Program-made: the position numbers and the translations under genes | Assembly (NCBI GenBank): GCA_025642065.1 | Contig: JAODUP010000142.1 | Location: forward strand, 411,001-475,000 | Length of the DNA: 64,000 bases | DNA from: Paralvinella palmiformis | Lineage: Eukaryota; Annelida; Polychaeta; Terebellida; Alvinellidae | Direction of reading: 5' to 3' | In this document: positions 13,301 to 25,234 of the stretch, piece by piece | How the letters are laid out: each line of letters opens with the position of its first letter | Numbering within the stretch: the stretch's first letter is position 1 | The notes under the pieces: model-generated | Seen by the model: only the letters and a program-made list of their open reading frames with translations | Databases searched by the model: none | What the model was told of the DNA's origin: nothing

Positions 13301-16300
13301 ATACTTCAGGTTGACCAGAGAATCTAAAATCCCACCAAACTGTTCAGGACACAACTGCCCCTTGACATCTGATTCTGGATTGCCCCATCCGTTTTGTACG
13401 AAGTTGACATACTAATCGCTACATGGAGCGATTCAGTTTGCTGTATACAGATCAATATGCAGCCTCAAGACAAATCGTACAGTGGCATGGCTTGGTGTGT
13501 GCAGCCAGCACAGGGCAGTCACTTTGGGTGTTGAGTGGCAATACTATAATTTTATTTTCCTGTGATTTTGAGGTATTTTTTGGTAATGGTTGTTTTCCCA
13601 AATGGATTAATTTTAACATTGACAGCATTTGTAGTCATGCTGTCCCCCTACCCCGTAGGTAAATATATATATATATGTGTGTGTGTTTATTGCTGTCGAA
13701 GGTTGGAAGCCCATGCTACTCCACTGAAATCGTATATTGCATCCAGACATATGGAAGTATTATTGTCAATGCTCCTCGGGCGGTGTATGCAACGCCGAAT
13801 CTACATGAGAAAACCGCCTACCAGATCATTCAGATCCAGACTGCTCCGGGCCAGCAAGTGTGTTCGACGCCGTCGTGTCAGGTGATCCAGAATGGCGCTA
13901 ATAAACTAACAGACACGATGGCTTTCACTCCGATATATACTGAAAATGCGCAGGTTACTTGAGCGACTTACCATGGCGAGTCGGGAAGATTACGAGAAGT
14001 TTTTTCGCGAAGCTGACGTCGACAACAGCGGGACGCTGACGTTTGAAGAACTGCTGACGATACTGAGACGTAATGGATATAAGCAATCCGAAGACGACCT
14101 GAAGCGGATATTTCGGATCACGGACACATCCGGGGATGGTTTAATATCATTAGATGAGTACATGGCGGCGATGGGACAGCAGCCTCCAACTGATCATAGG
14201 AAGGCCGCCATGAGGGCAGTTTTCGTGGAGTTCGACCAAAATGGGGACGGCTTCATAGACAAGAAGGAACTGAAGGAGGTATTCGGCCAGATGGGTACCA
14301 TCATGTCTGACGATGACATAGATCGATTGATGACGCTCTGCGACAAGGATCACGACGGCCTCATCAACTACGAGGAGTTCTTAGATCGTGTGTGAGAATC
14401 AAACTTACAGCTCGGCCCGCCTTGCCTACCAACAATCGCTGTACGGCGTCGTCTTGTCGTCATGGTTGCCGCCGGTAAACATTCAGATAACAGATACCCA
14501 ACGGATACGAGTCGTTCGCTTGTTTGCGTGGTAGTTAAAAGGAAAACACACGTGCACGGGGAGGGGCGATAAAGGAAGTTTAAAACACCGACGATGGTGC
14601 CCGATCGTTTAGGAGAATGCCGGTCAGTAGACATGCTCCAAATATACACAATATCCATTAAAAATAACATTGACCAAAAACATTTCATCTTTCCAAAGGG
14701 GCGATGCTTCATTTTAGATCACGTAAAACGTATATTCCGAACCAGTAGTTATCTGTGAGTATGGGATTCTATCGTGAAATGCGTCGTCTCTTGAAAATTT
14801 AAAATCCGTTCTAAAAACACACCCGCTCAAGGTCGCTTTCACCGATAAATATCTTTTAAATCACTTACAGGTTTTTTTACAGACATATTATTCGGTGTAT
14901 TATTATATTACATATTGATTGTTCAGCGCCTTTGAATGGCTCCTGCTAGTAAGGGCGCTTTATTAAATATACATTATTATTATTATTATTATTATAAGTG
15001 CTATCGTCCGTTCGTATGCTTTTCCATTTTTGCAACATCTGGAATCTTAGCTTAAAATACATCGTTGCTAAATCAGTAATGTTACAGAAATGTAAGTGAT
15101 TTTGTGACATCATTTTATACTGCTTGCTGAAGATGAAACGTTGTGAAATAAAAATATTGCTGCAATTTTGGCATATTTGCAGTGAGGCAGCAACATTAAA
15201 CATCTGGTCCAGTTATTATTATCATTTAAGTACATTATTTGAATGTGTTATACAATAAAATACTTACTTTGCTAATGGTGATACCTGAGCTGACTTGCTA
15301 TTGGGAAAATCTCTAGTTCCATCAGATAACACTGTAGTGCCAGGAATAAACTTGAGACTGTTTGGATTTGGAGTTTCTTGTGTCTGGACAAACATGGAGC
15401 GGCCTACCAATAAAGTAAACAACAAAGTCTAAATAGATTGCTCAGAACAATATAATATAATTAACAATAAATAATCATTAGCATTATAGCACACTGACAG
15501 TTTACCTTTAAACCATGGATCCCCTGTGGACAAGGCTTTGATCATTTCAATTTATTATTGGGCAGATTGGCTAAATAAAGTTTCATCATATTTGTACTAC
15601 CTATTTAGCCATTTACACAATGAATAATTGACTAAACAAGAAAAAAAACCACAGAATTTGGAAAGTTCTAGATCACTTTAACCGAGTCTGATCCATGTGT
15701 GATAAACAATTTTAAAGTAAATTAAGAAGAAGAGACATTTAAGTGATGGAGTGACATGAATGGAGATATTTTATGAACTTACAAGCAATCAGCAGGAAAC
15801 ACAAACAGTTAAGCTGCTAACTGAAGATGCTTACTAATAACCCAGCAAAAAATGTTAATAGCACCTGTGACATTCTGCCACAACAATTTCTAATATAAAC
15901 ATAATGAAGCAATTATTAGTTAAACTGATGTAATTAAGGATAAATGAATGTTAAGAAAAAAAGAGCTCAAATACAGTACTTTTGTACCAAAATGTAATTA
16001 ATTTTCATACATTTCTTCTTAGTAAAAACCAGATATCAAATAAAAATAATAAATTGGGACAACCAAGTTGTTCAGAGAATAATTAATGGGAAAGTTGCAA
16101 ATAATAAAAAGTGAGCAAAAGAAATTAATAAAAACATTGACAAATAGAATTTTCTTAACTGACCACTTAAAGGAGAGAGCTTGGAATTATCTCTGGGCCC
16201 AGTAATGATTATTGTTGTAAAGACTCCTGAACAACCTTCGACTTGACTGCTTTAGGATGGTTATTGTCACAAACTAAGAGACTGCTGTATTTAAATTTTA

Positions 16301-19300
16301 CAAATGCAAAGCTGTCAACTGAAATTTAAAAGAACTCCGGTCTGGCTGAGTATTCTAAGATAAAAGGTCTTAGTAATCAAATATCAATTAATCCATGAAA
16401 TACTGATAATCCCCTGCAATTGAAAACAAATCCCAGGATTATAATGTTTAGAGACAAACAGCTATAAGCTGATGCTGTTTGTGTGAAACATCTAATATTT
16501 ATAGCAAATAACATAGTGGTCATATGTAAAGGTGTCAACTTGTACGATTTACCTGTAAGCCCTAAGGATTTTTGCAATCTGAATGGGCTTACGATGCAGT
16601 CCTTCTGGATTTTTATGATTTTGACAAAACAAATATTTTGCAATCTCCATGAAATATTTTTAAATGGTGCTGAATTTTTGCAGCACTAGACTGCCACAAG
16701 ATTTACCAAGTGTGCTCTGCATATACAGAAACCACTCTCCTGGTCACATGTAAATCATCACACATGAATTATCCTAGCCCACCATTCTGAGTATGCTCAT
16801 ATTACTTGGAGTTTCAGAATTCAGATTGAAACTTGGAATAATTCTATGCTTTATATTTAAATGAGATGGATGAAAATGAAATTTTCAAGCCCTTGCAAAG
16901 CACAAACAAAATGCAGACATTTAACAATAAACAGGATGACTGGAAGCGAGTGTTTAATGGAGTCATTGTGTTATCAAAGCTTAGCGATCACCATACTTGA
17001 TGCTTATGTGTTCACACAACATGATTGTCTCAGCTTCAGGAGTTTAGGGCATTTATATGCACATGAACCACACAGTTAACCACTTTCTTCAAGCTGAAAA
17101 AAAAACAGATGCCAGATTCGACGACTTCCAGTGTGGCAATGTTTGCATACTTCATCGCGGATCATAGCGATAGGCAAGATGCTGGCAAAATTCCCCTTTG
17201 ACTGTGAAGTGCTGAAGGACCTGGTAGTGATGGACCTCACGAAAAGAGCAAACCTTACATTCACACCACTTAAGTTTTCATGTGATGTAACATGCTTGTA
17301 CTTTAGTTTTACCATTAAAGTTAAATGAAAATAAGAGAGAATTTGTGATCATTGACAAATTACAGCATGATAATCTCCTTAGTTACCTTTCAGGACAGCC
17401 AGCGCAGGTCAACATTCAATGCTCTCCCAGCAAGAAATTCCTAGCAACTTCGATTTACCACTTGTTAGTTTTAAGGAAATATAGTTTCGGCTCAACAATG
17501 CACGGTTTGCCTCAGATGTTGATGAGGATGAGTTCAAGGACCAGGCCTTGAGGTGGACGGTCGGCCTCATAATCTTCTGTCTCTGGAGAAGTCAACTCCC
17601 AGAATACTCCACTGGGCATCACTCGGGAAATTTTGCCTCACAGTGAGGAGGGTTCATACACTTCCATATGTATGATCTTCCAGGATTTTACAGGATCCAA
17701 TCAATATTTTCCAGGAGCATTTTGACATTTATTAATGGAACAGATGTGCAATGCCATTTTAATATGTGAATGTAAGACAAGTATATGCACAGATCCACAA
17801 ATATCTAGGATCTCATTTTACATCAATGATCTAGCATAATGTTTGTACACCACACATTTCTATTACACCAGAAACCATGAATACTAAACTTATCCATTTT
17901 TTGCTTTTATTAATGGAAAGGATATTCTTTTTAGTCCAAAGAATTCACAATTTATATATTAATCTTTTAATAAGTAATGATTGATTTTTAAGTTTGCTAA
18001 CTGATTAACTCATGGCTTTTATCCAGAGGAAATAGTTAAAACCCCTGCATGGCTATAACTATAGTATAAGGTAACTAAACAGAGTTTGTGTGTGTGCATG
18101 CATGTCCTTCAGGTGAATAGTTTTCAAAAATCCTCATTCGTGTAGTATCCTGTAACATGTGGTACTATTAATAATGGAGGTAGTAATTTGATATACTAGA
18201 TACCAGCATATTACATGGGTTGTCATTTTTGGCACTTCTTAATTCTTATAACCTTTAGCAGCCACCAAAACTATCTTGGTATTTCCCATACATGACGTCA
18301 CTCAGAAAATAAATCAGGGAAAGTGCTATATGTTTGGAATACCTACACCAGATACAGTAATCTTCCGTGTATAACGCACACTTTTTTCACTGTTTTCCTT
18401 CATTTTCAGGAGTCTGTGTTATACACCATAACTAAATGTGTCAATGTTTTTTAAGAAATTTATTTACAGACATATTTTATTGCCAAGGCCACTGTTTTTT
18501 TAATACTTGTTTTACAAAGCCGCGGATCACAGCTGAAACCCGCAATAGGGAAATAAAATAAGACTTTTATTCTTTTTATTATTATTTTTGTGCCGACCCG
18601 CCTGAACATCCTGGGGATTAGCCTACCATTCAGCTTAATCCAAGATAGTGACAGGTCAGTTATACAACAAAATTATTTATCCAATAAATCAGTCTTCAAG
18701 TCTAGAAATCTTGCAAATTTAAACTAACTATAACTCCCCCCTCACCAAGAAGTACCTAAATAGTTTGAACTTTGCATTGATCTACTTAAAATCAGCATCA
18801 AAAATATTGCAGTGATAAGGCTAGTGCCAATAAAAGAATATGTGCATTGCTATTTATAATACTGTAAACTTAACTGAACTGAACTTAATTTCCTTGTGTC
18901 TAATTAATTACCTTTTATCACCTTTAATTACCAAATGATTATTATACAAACTGTCTGAACATAAATAAACTACCATAAAATATTAAGAAACATCTTGACT
19001 TATTATCTTATATGTGCATCATATTTAATTGAATACCTAAACAATAGAAACCACTGCTCACATTTGAGACAAGTTTTGTTATTAATTATAACATCAAAGC
19101 AATTACGAATGAAACTCAAAGGTTGTGACAAACAACTTTTGATCTTTTTGCAGAGCTAAATCAGTATCAGACCGTCATACACAGAGGGGATAAGTAATTA
19201 TGGGGGAAATGGTGCGCAAGTCCAGCTGCACCAAAACTATGTTTTTCAGACATTATTCTGGTCAACAAGGGCTGTGCATTATACACAGGAGATTACGGTA

Positions 19301-22300
19301 ATCACTTCTTTTGACAGCTATCAATGCTACTTGTTTTATCTAAAGCCCCCAGCTCGATAAGCCAAGTTTTCAAAATCTTTAGGGTGAATTCCCTTTTCAA
19401 GTGGTGTATTGAAAAACAAGAACTATTCCAGGAGTGGTATTAAAATCAAGTATAGTCCAGGATCCATACGAACCTTAAGTGAGATAGTGTTCTCCATGGT
19501 GCAAAAGGTTCATAGTATGAACCTTTCCAATATCCGGAATTCAGCGTCAATTCCCAAATTGAATTGACCCAATATCTGGTTTATACATAGTTTCTCAAGT
19601 CACTGTGTGCCGACACAATCACTGAATACTTGCAATGCAAGATAAACTTTGATGTCAATTATGCTCCATGAGGCAAACCACGATACTGCTGCTTACCACA
19701 AGAGCGTGTGTGAGAAAATAAATGATCTGTGTCACAATTTTGTTGTTGTATTTTGTTTGTTATTGCATATGGGCATGTTACAGGAAGATCCTATACCAGA
19801 ATTATGCTTTGTAAGGGTGTTGACAATTTGTAAGGATTTATTTGTCGTAATCTTACAGATACGAGTTGGCTCAGATTGACACCTCTGCATATGTATACTC
19901 CACACATGTCAGTCAGAAAGTAAATACTTACATTGTTGTAACTGTGGAAGACTCTGTTTATAATGATATGATGACCTGGTCAATATATGTCTAGTCCCAC
20001 TCTGGCTGTGCAGATGACTTTCACTTCGGACTCTAAAAGACAAAATATTATTACGTGTAACTAATACAGCATTGTCACAAAATTAATCAATAAACAATTA
20101 TATAAACAAATTGTAAATTTGTTTAAACCTAATAATATTATGTTCTATTTGTTCTGTTAGTTCTAATTAATTTTTTCTATAAATATTTAGATATATATAT
20201 ACTGTATGCTATTATCATGGTTCCCACAGCCAAGGAAATATTATTTTCCAAGACAAAATTACCATTTTCCAGAGCAAATATACAATATTTAAAAGTAATA
20301 AACCAAGACATGTGAGAAAAAAGCATATCATATTTATTCAATGTATGATCAATTATTGACATTTTATGGTACAGTCTCCCCCTCACTCCTTCTAGCTGTC
20401 TGATCCACCTACTATTATTTAAATTTTAACCAACATGGGATATCAAGACTATGTACTAGTACCCTTTCTTTTACAATACAAGTTTTCGTCTACAAGCATA
20501 ATATATATGCACAGGGTTTTTTGTTTGAAGTGGATTTTTTCACAGGCTATGTTTTTTTCCAGGACATTTCCTGATTTTGTAAAATTCCAGAACCTGAAAA
20601 ATGAATTTGTTATTTTCAAGGTTTTCCAGGATGTGAGGGAACCCTGTATTACTGTATATACTCTCATATAAGTCGCACCTCCTTTTAGAACTTATAAACC
20701 CTCCTGGAGTCGAACCTGCACATAAGATGCAATAAAATCAGCAATATTGATTCAAAACCAAAAAATTTATCATCATCACTCTCTTCACTGAACATCTATT
20801 GTATCTGTTTGTGTGTCATCATACATGTCATTGCCTTCTTCGTCAGTGTCAGATTTGTCATACTGTTCAGCCTACAATACATCATCTTCCATACCATCTA
20901 AATCATTGCTGACAGAGCACTTCTTGAACAATTTGATAATGATGGCAGGGTTGATTTAATCCCATGCCGTTTTCACCCACTGAGTGACAATAGGTAATGA
21001 CAGCCGCTTCAGGTTGTTTGCTGCTGTGCAGTCGTTTCTATAATACTGTTTGAAATAGTTTATACGTGTCACTTTTGGAAGTAATTAATACATTGTTTGC
21101 TGTAATCGTTTTCCTTGGATGTGGCTTCTATGGTCATTCTTTGCGTGGCCTCATTTACCATTCCATTCAATTACACACACTCATGTATCTCAATAGTGAC
21201 AAGTCTTTGAGATTACATCACTAATTAGACCATCGGATTAAATTATCATGCCAGTTTTCACAGTAAAGTTTGGATTTGAATGACAACAGAGAAAACACAC
21301 CTAATAAATTTTATATTGTTCATATATTCATTATTAATGTTGAAAAATAATATTATTGTATTTCCCCCTAAATTATGCCAAATATTACCTTCCCTTTTAA
21401 TATGACCTGCATGTAAAAAACATTTTGACATTTGAAAAGTCCGCTTTATACCTATGTGTTTTGTAATTTATTTGTACAGCACTGCTGAATGGCTCCTACT
21501 ACTAAAGGTGCTTTATTAAATGTACATTATTATTATAATTAAAAATACTCTGATAATCTGATATCCATACAAAACAGCAAGTTTATAATCAAGAGAACTG
21601 CTCACTTATTTATGTAACTATTAAAGGCTTGCAGTGTTTATTATAGCATGACTTTTGAAGACAGCTACAGTGACCAATGGCCTATTTGTTAAAGAAATCC
21701 TTTGGAAAGTATCAGCCTACTCCAAAATATACAGCTCCATAAAAACCTATATACAAGACTAACTCTGGCTAATCAAAACTGTGATTTATTAAATGCTAAT
21801 AACAATACAATAATTCGCTAATTGCATGTATGCATAAATTTAGATCCTGAATAGCAATCAATTGCCATATAAGGCATCCATATCCAGTTGGCAAATTTCC
21901 CCGGGATGAGTTGTTTACTGATGTCATCAACATGTGTGTCTTTTTGTATAGTTTTGCTTCATTAATGTTCCCACTTATTGCTTCCTAACACTAAACACTC
22001 TTGTATATTCTGATCAGGGCCAAAAGAATATTTTTACACTGCACTAGCCCCTGGGCTAGTAAAATTTAAATCCACTAGCCCAACAAAATTTTACTAATTA
22101 TTAAAACCATATTTTTTTACTAGTCAGAACAAAACTGTGCTGGAATCAATGGAGAACACCAGGTCGCAAATTTGTGTATGATTACCAATTAGACCACGGA
22201 GCCAATAATTATTTGTTTGTGGTTTTATTGATCCACACTTCAACACAAGTATATAATAATCAACATAGTTCATCCAGTAATAAATGATTGGTCATGTCCA

Positions 22301-24848
22301 CAATCTGACCTGGAATTTTCTTCTTGTGACTGTAGAGGCTATAAGGGATGCCCACTGTTGTTTAAATATAAAATAAAGCACAAAATAGCAAAGACAGTAA
22401 TAATTCATACACAGAGGATCATGGAAGAAACACAATTAAGTTACCAAAAATTGCATATAATTCCTTCAGCAGAGTATGAAAACAGTTAATATGATATATG
22501 GAATCCATAATTATGTCATAATATTAACATAAAATGGAAAACACACAGTGATCAAACAAATAAACAGGAATCCACCATATAAACAAGATCATGTGCTTTT
22601 ATTTACTGTAAACAAAGACAAGTGGCCAATCAGGAGAGATTATTTGAGTCACGTGACCATCATAAGGCAAATGAGTGTTTACCAGCCAAGATCACCAAAA
22701 TCTATCCCATCCTTTAAGCATGGTTCTTATATCCAGTAAATATTTATAAATATGACATCTGAAATGATTACAGCAGTGGATTGTGGATTTTTGCATTATT
22801 TCAGATCTGGAAACCATCAGCTGATAAATATTTGTCATTTATCATAACCCATTTTCTGCTGAAACCCAGCCTACAACCGGGAACAGTGCTTTTAGCGACG
22901 ATTGGTGAGGTATCAGCACAGGTGTTTAAACTATGGTACTTTTTACACCACGAAGAGCTACAGAAAACGAACTTGAGACTACTGTGTATCTTGCCTCAAA
23001 ATGCTGGTAGTCCAAACAGGCTAGTGTTTTAAACTAAAATCCACATGTTAGATGTACTTGAATTTGCAAAAATTTTATTTTAATTATTCCATTGTTTATT
23101 ATACATAAGTTTTCCATAGCCTGATTCTGAAGCATATAAAATTCTATAAATCACTGCTCCTGGCGACCATTATTATTAAAGACATAAAAAAGTTGGCTAC
23201 AGCTCCTGATTGGTTGGCTGATTTACCAAGGATTGCTGATCTCTATGAAAAGGACCATTGGTCAAGAGTGGGGGGATTACGTATCACCAGTCAATAAAAA
23301 GAGCCGCTGCATTATGGCTCAACTACACACATATACAAGGTTTTGCATGGTTTGCGGTGTGATAAACCATTGACATTAGACTGTGTATATAGCCAGTGAG
23401 AATTAGGTTTACAGCAAATTATTTTAGCCAATTGTGAACTTCGATGTTGACAAGCATGGTGCTTTGTAAGTTATGGTTGACTGGGACGATTTTGTGCCAG
23501 ACAAACTGACCTGCCCGGTCAGACATGACACTGAAAAAATCACTTGTCCTTAATGTCTGTGCCTGTCTCTAGACTGACGCAGATTATAGTTTCTCTGGAG
23601 CGTTAATATCTGAGCCATTTTGAATCATCTTCCTCTTGTAATGTTCCTTCTGGCTTAAACTGATATGGTTGTATGTCATTTATGAAATAATTTTAACAAG
23701 ATAATTGTGTTATATTCTGGAATAATTCTTTGCTCACACTTGTTTACATGCTTTTGTACGGGCTCTACAGACTTCAGGTCAACCAGGTATGTTTAATTGA
23801 TGGCAGGATTCAGGAGCTTCCAGTCTCTGTCTAGCTTCAAAATGGTTGCGCCGGCACAGGCCATTAAAAGTCGATTAATCAGCACTTTGAACTGGATTAT
23901 TTAATGTGTGGGTGATCGTTTACATATTTTGACATTATTTATGATATTTGTGAGTATAGCTGTATTAGTCCTGAAAATTTTAAATGAAGGTGGATCTTCC
24001 CTTTAAATCAAGAAATAGGGTGTAATTTTTAGCAGAAATATTGGCTGCCCGAAATTACCTGACATGTTCTTCTGCACTACCCATAAGCATAGCAAAATCA
24101 ATACTAAATGAAAGATGTCGTATCATAAAGTCAAGGTCTAGATTTTAATTTGATATCAAATAAATCATTATAAGTGTGTTGATTAATTGCCCAGAAGTTG
24201 TTATGACCAAACCCGCCTGAAGTTTGCCTGCATTAGTGGGTTTTACAGTTTACGCAATATCATGAAGGGTGTTTCATCTTTGACTGCTTCATTGCCTTTG
24301 GAAGTCGTTCAGGCATTTAGTCTACCATGTGCACAAAAGTGGCCGTAAGAGATACATCATCATCATCGAGGCTAGTGTAGTGTCAAGCCGTGGGCACATC
24401 GTCATACAGGGCTAGTGAAATATATCCCCCACCCCAATATGAATATCTGAATATGCCTCCCGTGTCAGTCATGGATTAAAACAATTAATATTACATTACA
24501 CATGAATTTTTTCTATGTATATTAAGTGATCAGTCAAGAATTCAGAGGATTGGTTATTACTTGAAAACAACATGACGGCTTGAACTGAAAGAACATTATG
24601 ATGGCATAAACTGATACATCATACAGACAGTGTATGAGTGTGCCGACCAACTCGGCAACTGAAGACGCAGTAAACACGTATCAAAAACATCATAAATAAT
24701 AAAGTAAATATTAATTGATGCGTAATTTAATTATCGTCACCCACATTCAGCTACCACCATGAATAAATACTTACGTAACAGGCCCGACTAAATTCAATAA
24801 TCTACTAAATACACCCAGAGAAAGACGACCTGACATTCTCGTGGCCAT
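6507..24848 (-). CDS. NFU1: NFU1 iron-sulfur cluster scaffold, mitochondrial
   Basis: Scaffold protein delivering [4Fe-4S] clusters to mitochondrial targets such as lipoate synthase and complexes I/II. Eight exons in transcript order: 24775-24848, 19932-20032, 15268-15403, 12536-12602, 10224-10335, 8762-8865, 7088-7222, 6507-6578. They sum to 801 nt, giving 266 aa plus TGA, close to the roughly 254-aa human protein. Residues 1 to about 60 are Arg/Ser-rich with no acidic run, a likely mitochondrial presequence. The Nfu N-terminal domain follows, with [15 protein letters not shown] near residues 66-80 and [13 protein letters not shown] at 114-126. The NifU C-terminal domain has [19 protein letters not shown] and the cluster-binding CSSC, Cys213 and Cys216. 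The tail is acidic. The start codon has the context aagATGG. Introns are large and filled with decayed repeats; intron 3 hosts an EF-hand gene on the other strand. A possible polyadenylation signal (AATAAA on the minus strand) is at 5984-5989. Confidence 0.95.
7088..7222 (-). CDS. NFU1: NFU1 exon 7, cluster-binding CxxC exon
   Basis: This 135-nt, phase-0 exon encodes 45 residues of the NifU-like domain, starting [15 protein letters not shown]. It contains the two ligand cysteines in CSSC and the conserved [11 protein letters not shown] helix. Both ligands are intact, so the gene looks functional. Confidence 0.93.
7304..7341. repeat. (TA)n microsatellite
   Basis: Uninterrupted TA run in NFU1 intron 6. 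A shorter TA run is at about 7967-7987. Confidence 0.9.
10478..10850 (+). mobile_element. LINE fossil, C-terminal part of ORF2
   Basis: Plus-strand translation gives [20 protein letters not shown], then [13 protein letters not shown] and, after a stop, a [16 protein letters not shown] stretch. This follows the familiar end of a non-LTR retrotransposon ORF2 (SETWAL..E..EMRMLRWM..V...D....E.R). Stops interrupt the frame at several points, so it is dead. It ends abruptly at 10850, where a TIR transposon begins, and seems to resume after it. Confidence 0.7.
10851..11653. mobile_element. TIR element, family G (copy 1), inserted in a LINE
   Basis: Termini CCGTAGGTCCCGGCCATTAA (left) and, read inward, CCGTAGGTCCTGGCCATTAA (right) form inverted repeats that continue GCCAAG. 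The left border is TA and the right border CA, a decayed TA duplication. At about 803 bases with no coding frame it is non-autonomous. A palindrome ttttaggcctaaaat lies near 10890. The LINE fossil lies on the left and apparently continues on the right. Confidence 0.65.
11654..11790 (+). mobile_element. LINE 3' end displaced by the family G insertion
   Basis: After the TIR element the frame reads [15 protein letters not shown] followed by a TGT/TTG-repeat stretch. Such a polar stretch is usual at the very end of the ORF2 family seen at 10478-10850. The joining is inference from position and character only. Confidence 0.35.
12211..12285. repeat. Palindromic ATATATCATGTC cluster
   Basis: The arms tatatatcatgtc (12211-12223) and gacatgatatata (12233-12245) form a perfect hairpin. 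A second gacatatatcatgtc palindrome lies about 25 bases further. It is in NFU1 intron 4; no function is apparent. Confidence 0.6.
12786..13480. mobile_element. Non-autonomous DNA transposon, family M (copy 2)
   Basis: Begins CCGTAATCTTCCATATATAA after a TA, the same terminal sequence as the complete copy at 18355-19298. It then matches 1255-1870, including the internal hairpin at about 13045-13160. The far terminus was not found; the element fades before the microsatellite upstream of the EF-hand gene. Confidence 0.55.
13683..13972 (+). promoter_or_regulatory. Likely 5' flank or leader of the EF-hand gene
   Basis: About 290 bases just upstream of the EF-hand start have the same raised GC content as the gene and contain several CpGs, unlike the AT-rich intron around them. 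They start right after a (TA/TG) microsatellite at about 13662-13686. Overlapping short frames here show no recognisable protein, so I read this as leader or promoter sequence. No TATA box or initiator could be assigned with confidence. Confidence 0.35.
13973..14395 (+). CDS. Intronless calmodulin-like protein with four EF-hands
   Basis: A 140-aa calcium-binding protein of the calmodulin/troponin-C superfamily. Four canonical EF-hand loops start with Asp and end with Glu: residues 15-26 ([12 protein letters not shown]), 51-62 ([12 protein letters not shown]), 88-99 ([12 protein letters not shown]) and 124-135 ([12 protein letters not shown]). The two lobes are joined by a short linker rich in Gln/Pro (QQPPTDHRK). 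It is too divergent to be calmodulin itself; the partner is unknown. I chose the ATG at 13973 because its context ccATGG is strong and the first helix starts at once; an in-frame ATG at 13946 would add nine residues. The gene has no introns, is clearly GC-richer than its surroundings, and lies antisense inside NFU1 intron 3, which suggests origin by retroposition. The frame is open throughout with no decay. Confidence 0.85.
   Translation: MASREDYEKFFREADVDNSGTLTFEELLTILRRNGYKQSEDDLKRIFRITDTSGDGLISLDEYMAAMGQQPPTDHRKAAMRAVFVEFDQNGDGFIDKKELKEVFGQMGTIMSDDDIDRLMTLCDKDHDGLINYEEFLDRV
14921..14995 (+). repeat. (ATT)n-ended L2-like 3' tail (copy 1)
   Basis: The sequence cagcgcctttgaatggctcc, then gctttattaaatatacatta and an (ATT)n run, is shared with copies at 21474-21540 and 62742-62810. 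A GCGC..TTTATTAAAT..ATTATTATT tail is characteristic of L2/CR1-like LINEs and the SINEs that borrow their 3' ends. Confidence 0.6.
17110..17660 (+). mobile_element. Possible transposon-derived coding remnant
   Basis: Plus-strand frames read [20 protein letters not shown] (about 17170) and, further on, [20 protein letters not shown] (about 17490). Both recall transposase-associated host-like repeats in invertebrates but are too short and broken for assignment. GC content is a little above the surrounding intron of NFU1. Confidence 0.3.
18355..19298. mobile_element. Complete TIR element, family M (copy 3)
   Basis: Ends are inverted repeats: CAGTAATCTTCCGTGTATAA on the left and, read inward on the other strand, CCGTAATCTCCTGTGTATAA on the right. 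Both ends are flanked by TA (18353-18354 and 19299-19300), as expected for Tc1/mariner/pogo-type insertion. It is about 944 bases with no open frame, so non-autonomous. It lies in NFU1 intron 2. Confidence 0.65.
20655..21462 (-). mobile_element. Pogo/Tigger-type transposon fossil (copy 1)
   Basis: The left terminus TATACTCTCATATAAGTCGC matches, in inverted form, the right end of the copy at 33610-34352. Minus-strand translation of about 20760-20990 gives WVKTAWD, a stop, then [20 protein letters not shown] and acidic residues. This resembles the C-terminal end of DDE_1 (pogo, Tigger, jerky) transposases, where AW..IP..I..SF.KCGISN.LDGTED is typical. Several stops make it non-functional. It lies in NFU1 intron 1. 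Confidence 0.7.
21474..21540 (+). repeat. (ATT)n-ended L2-like 3' tail (copy 2)
   Basis: Reads cagcactgctgaatggctcc, then gctttattaaatgtacatta and a short, decayed ATT run. It directly follows the pogo fossil at 20655-21462. Confidence 0.55.
23150..23290. repeat. Fragment of family D interior
   Basis: About 140 bases, including gctcctgattggttggctga and gaaaaggaccattggtcaag, resemble 49380-49500 within the longer family D element. It lies in NFU1 intron 1. Confidence 0.45.
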
Positions 24849-25183
24849 CTTAACATAACCTTCACAAATCTGCTCTTACTATTTGTACCAAGGATTCCTA
24901 TTGGATAACATATTTTCTTTAATCATTCAATGCATTAAGAGTGTGTCGGAATATTTATTTATGTAGCATATACTATAAACCCCTGACAACTAAAAAGGCT
25001 TAGAGATATAATGCTAAGTAAGTTTGTGTAAATAGGTAATGAAACACTACTCACTCACACACTCCTTTTTATGGATAATTGTATTTAAAAATCTGTGAAA
25101 ACTCTTTTTTTAAACATAGTATATACTGTTCTCTCTATTAATATCCTAAATATATAATCACACATACGCGCGCGTGCATATAG

Positions 25184-25186
<3 letters not shown>

Positions 25187-25234
<48 letters not shown>
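25187..25234. repeat. (TA)n(GA)n compound microsatellite
   Basis: A TA run to about 25214, followed directly by a GA run. Alternating purine/pyrimidine tracts (acgcgcgcgtgc) precede it. Confidence 0.9.

Noticed and set aside
13562..13962. Two overlapping plus-strand open frames upstream of the EF-hand gene
   Set aside because: Arg/Cys-rich chance frames with no domain and weak starts; read as leader or promoter sequence.
14368..14712. Minus-strand open frame of 114 codons downstream of the EF-hand gene
   Set aside because: It overlaps the end of the EF-hand gene antisense and shows no domain. The raised GC there lowers stop frequency, which explains its length.
22781..23032. Plus-strand open frame of 83 codons in NFU1 intron 1
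   Set aside because: No domain, hydrophobic chance composition, next to repeat DNA.
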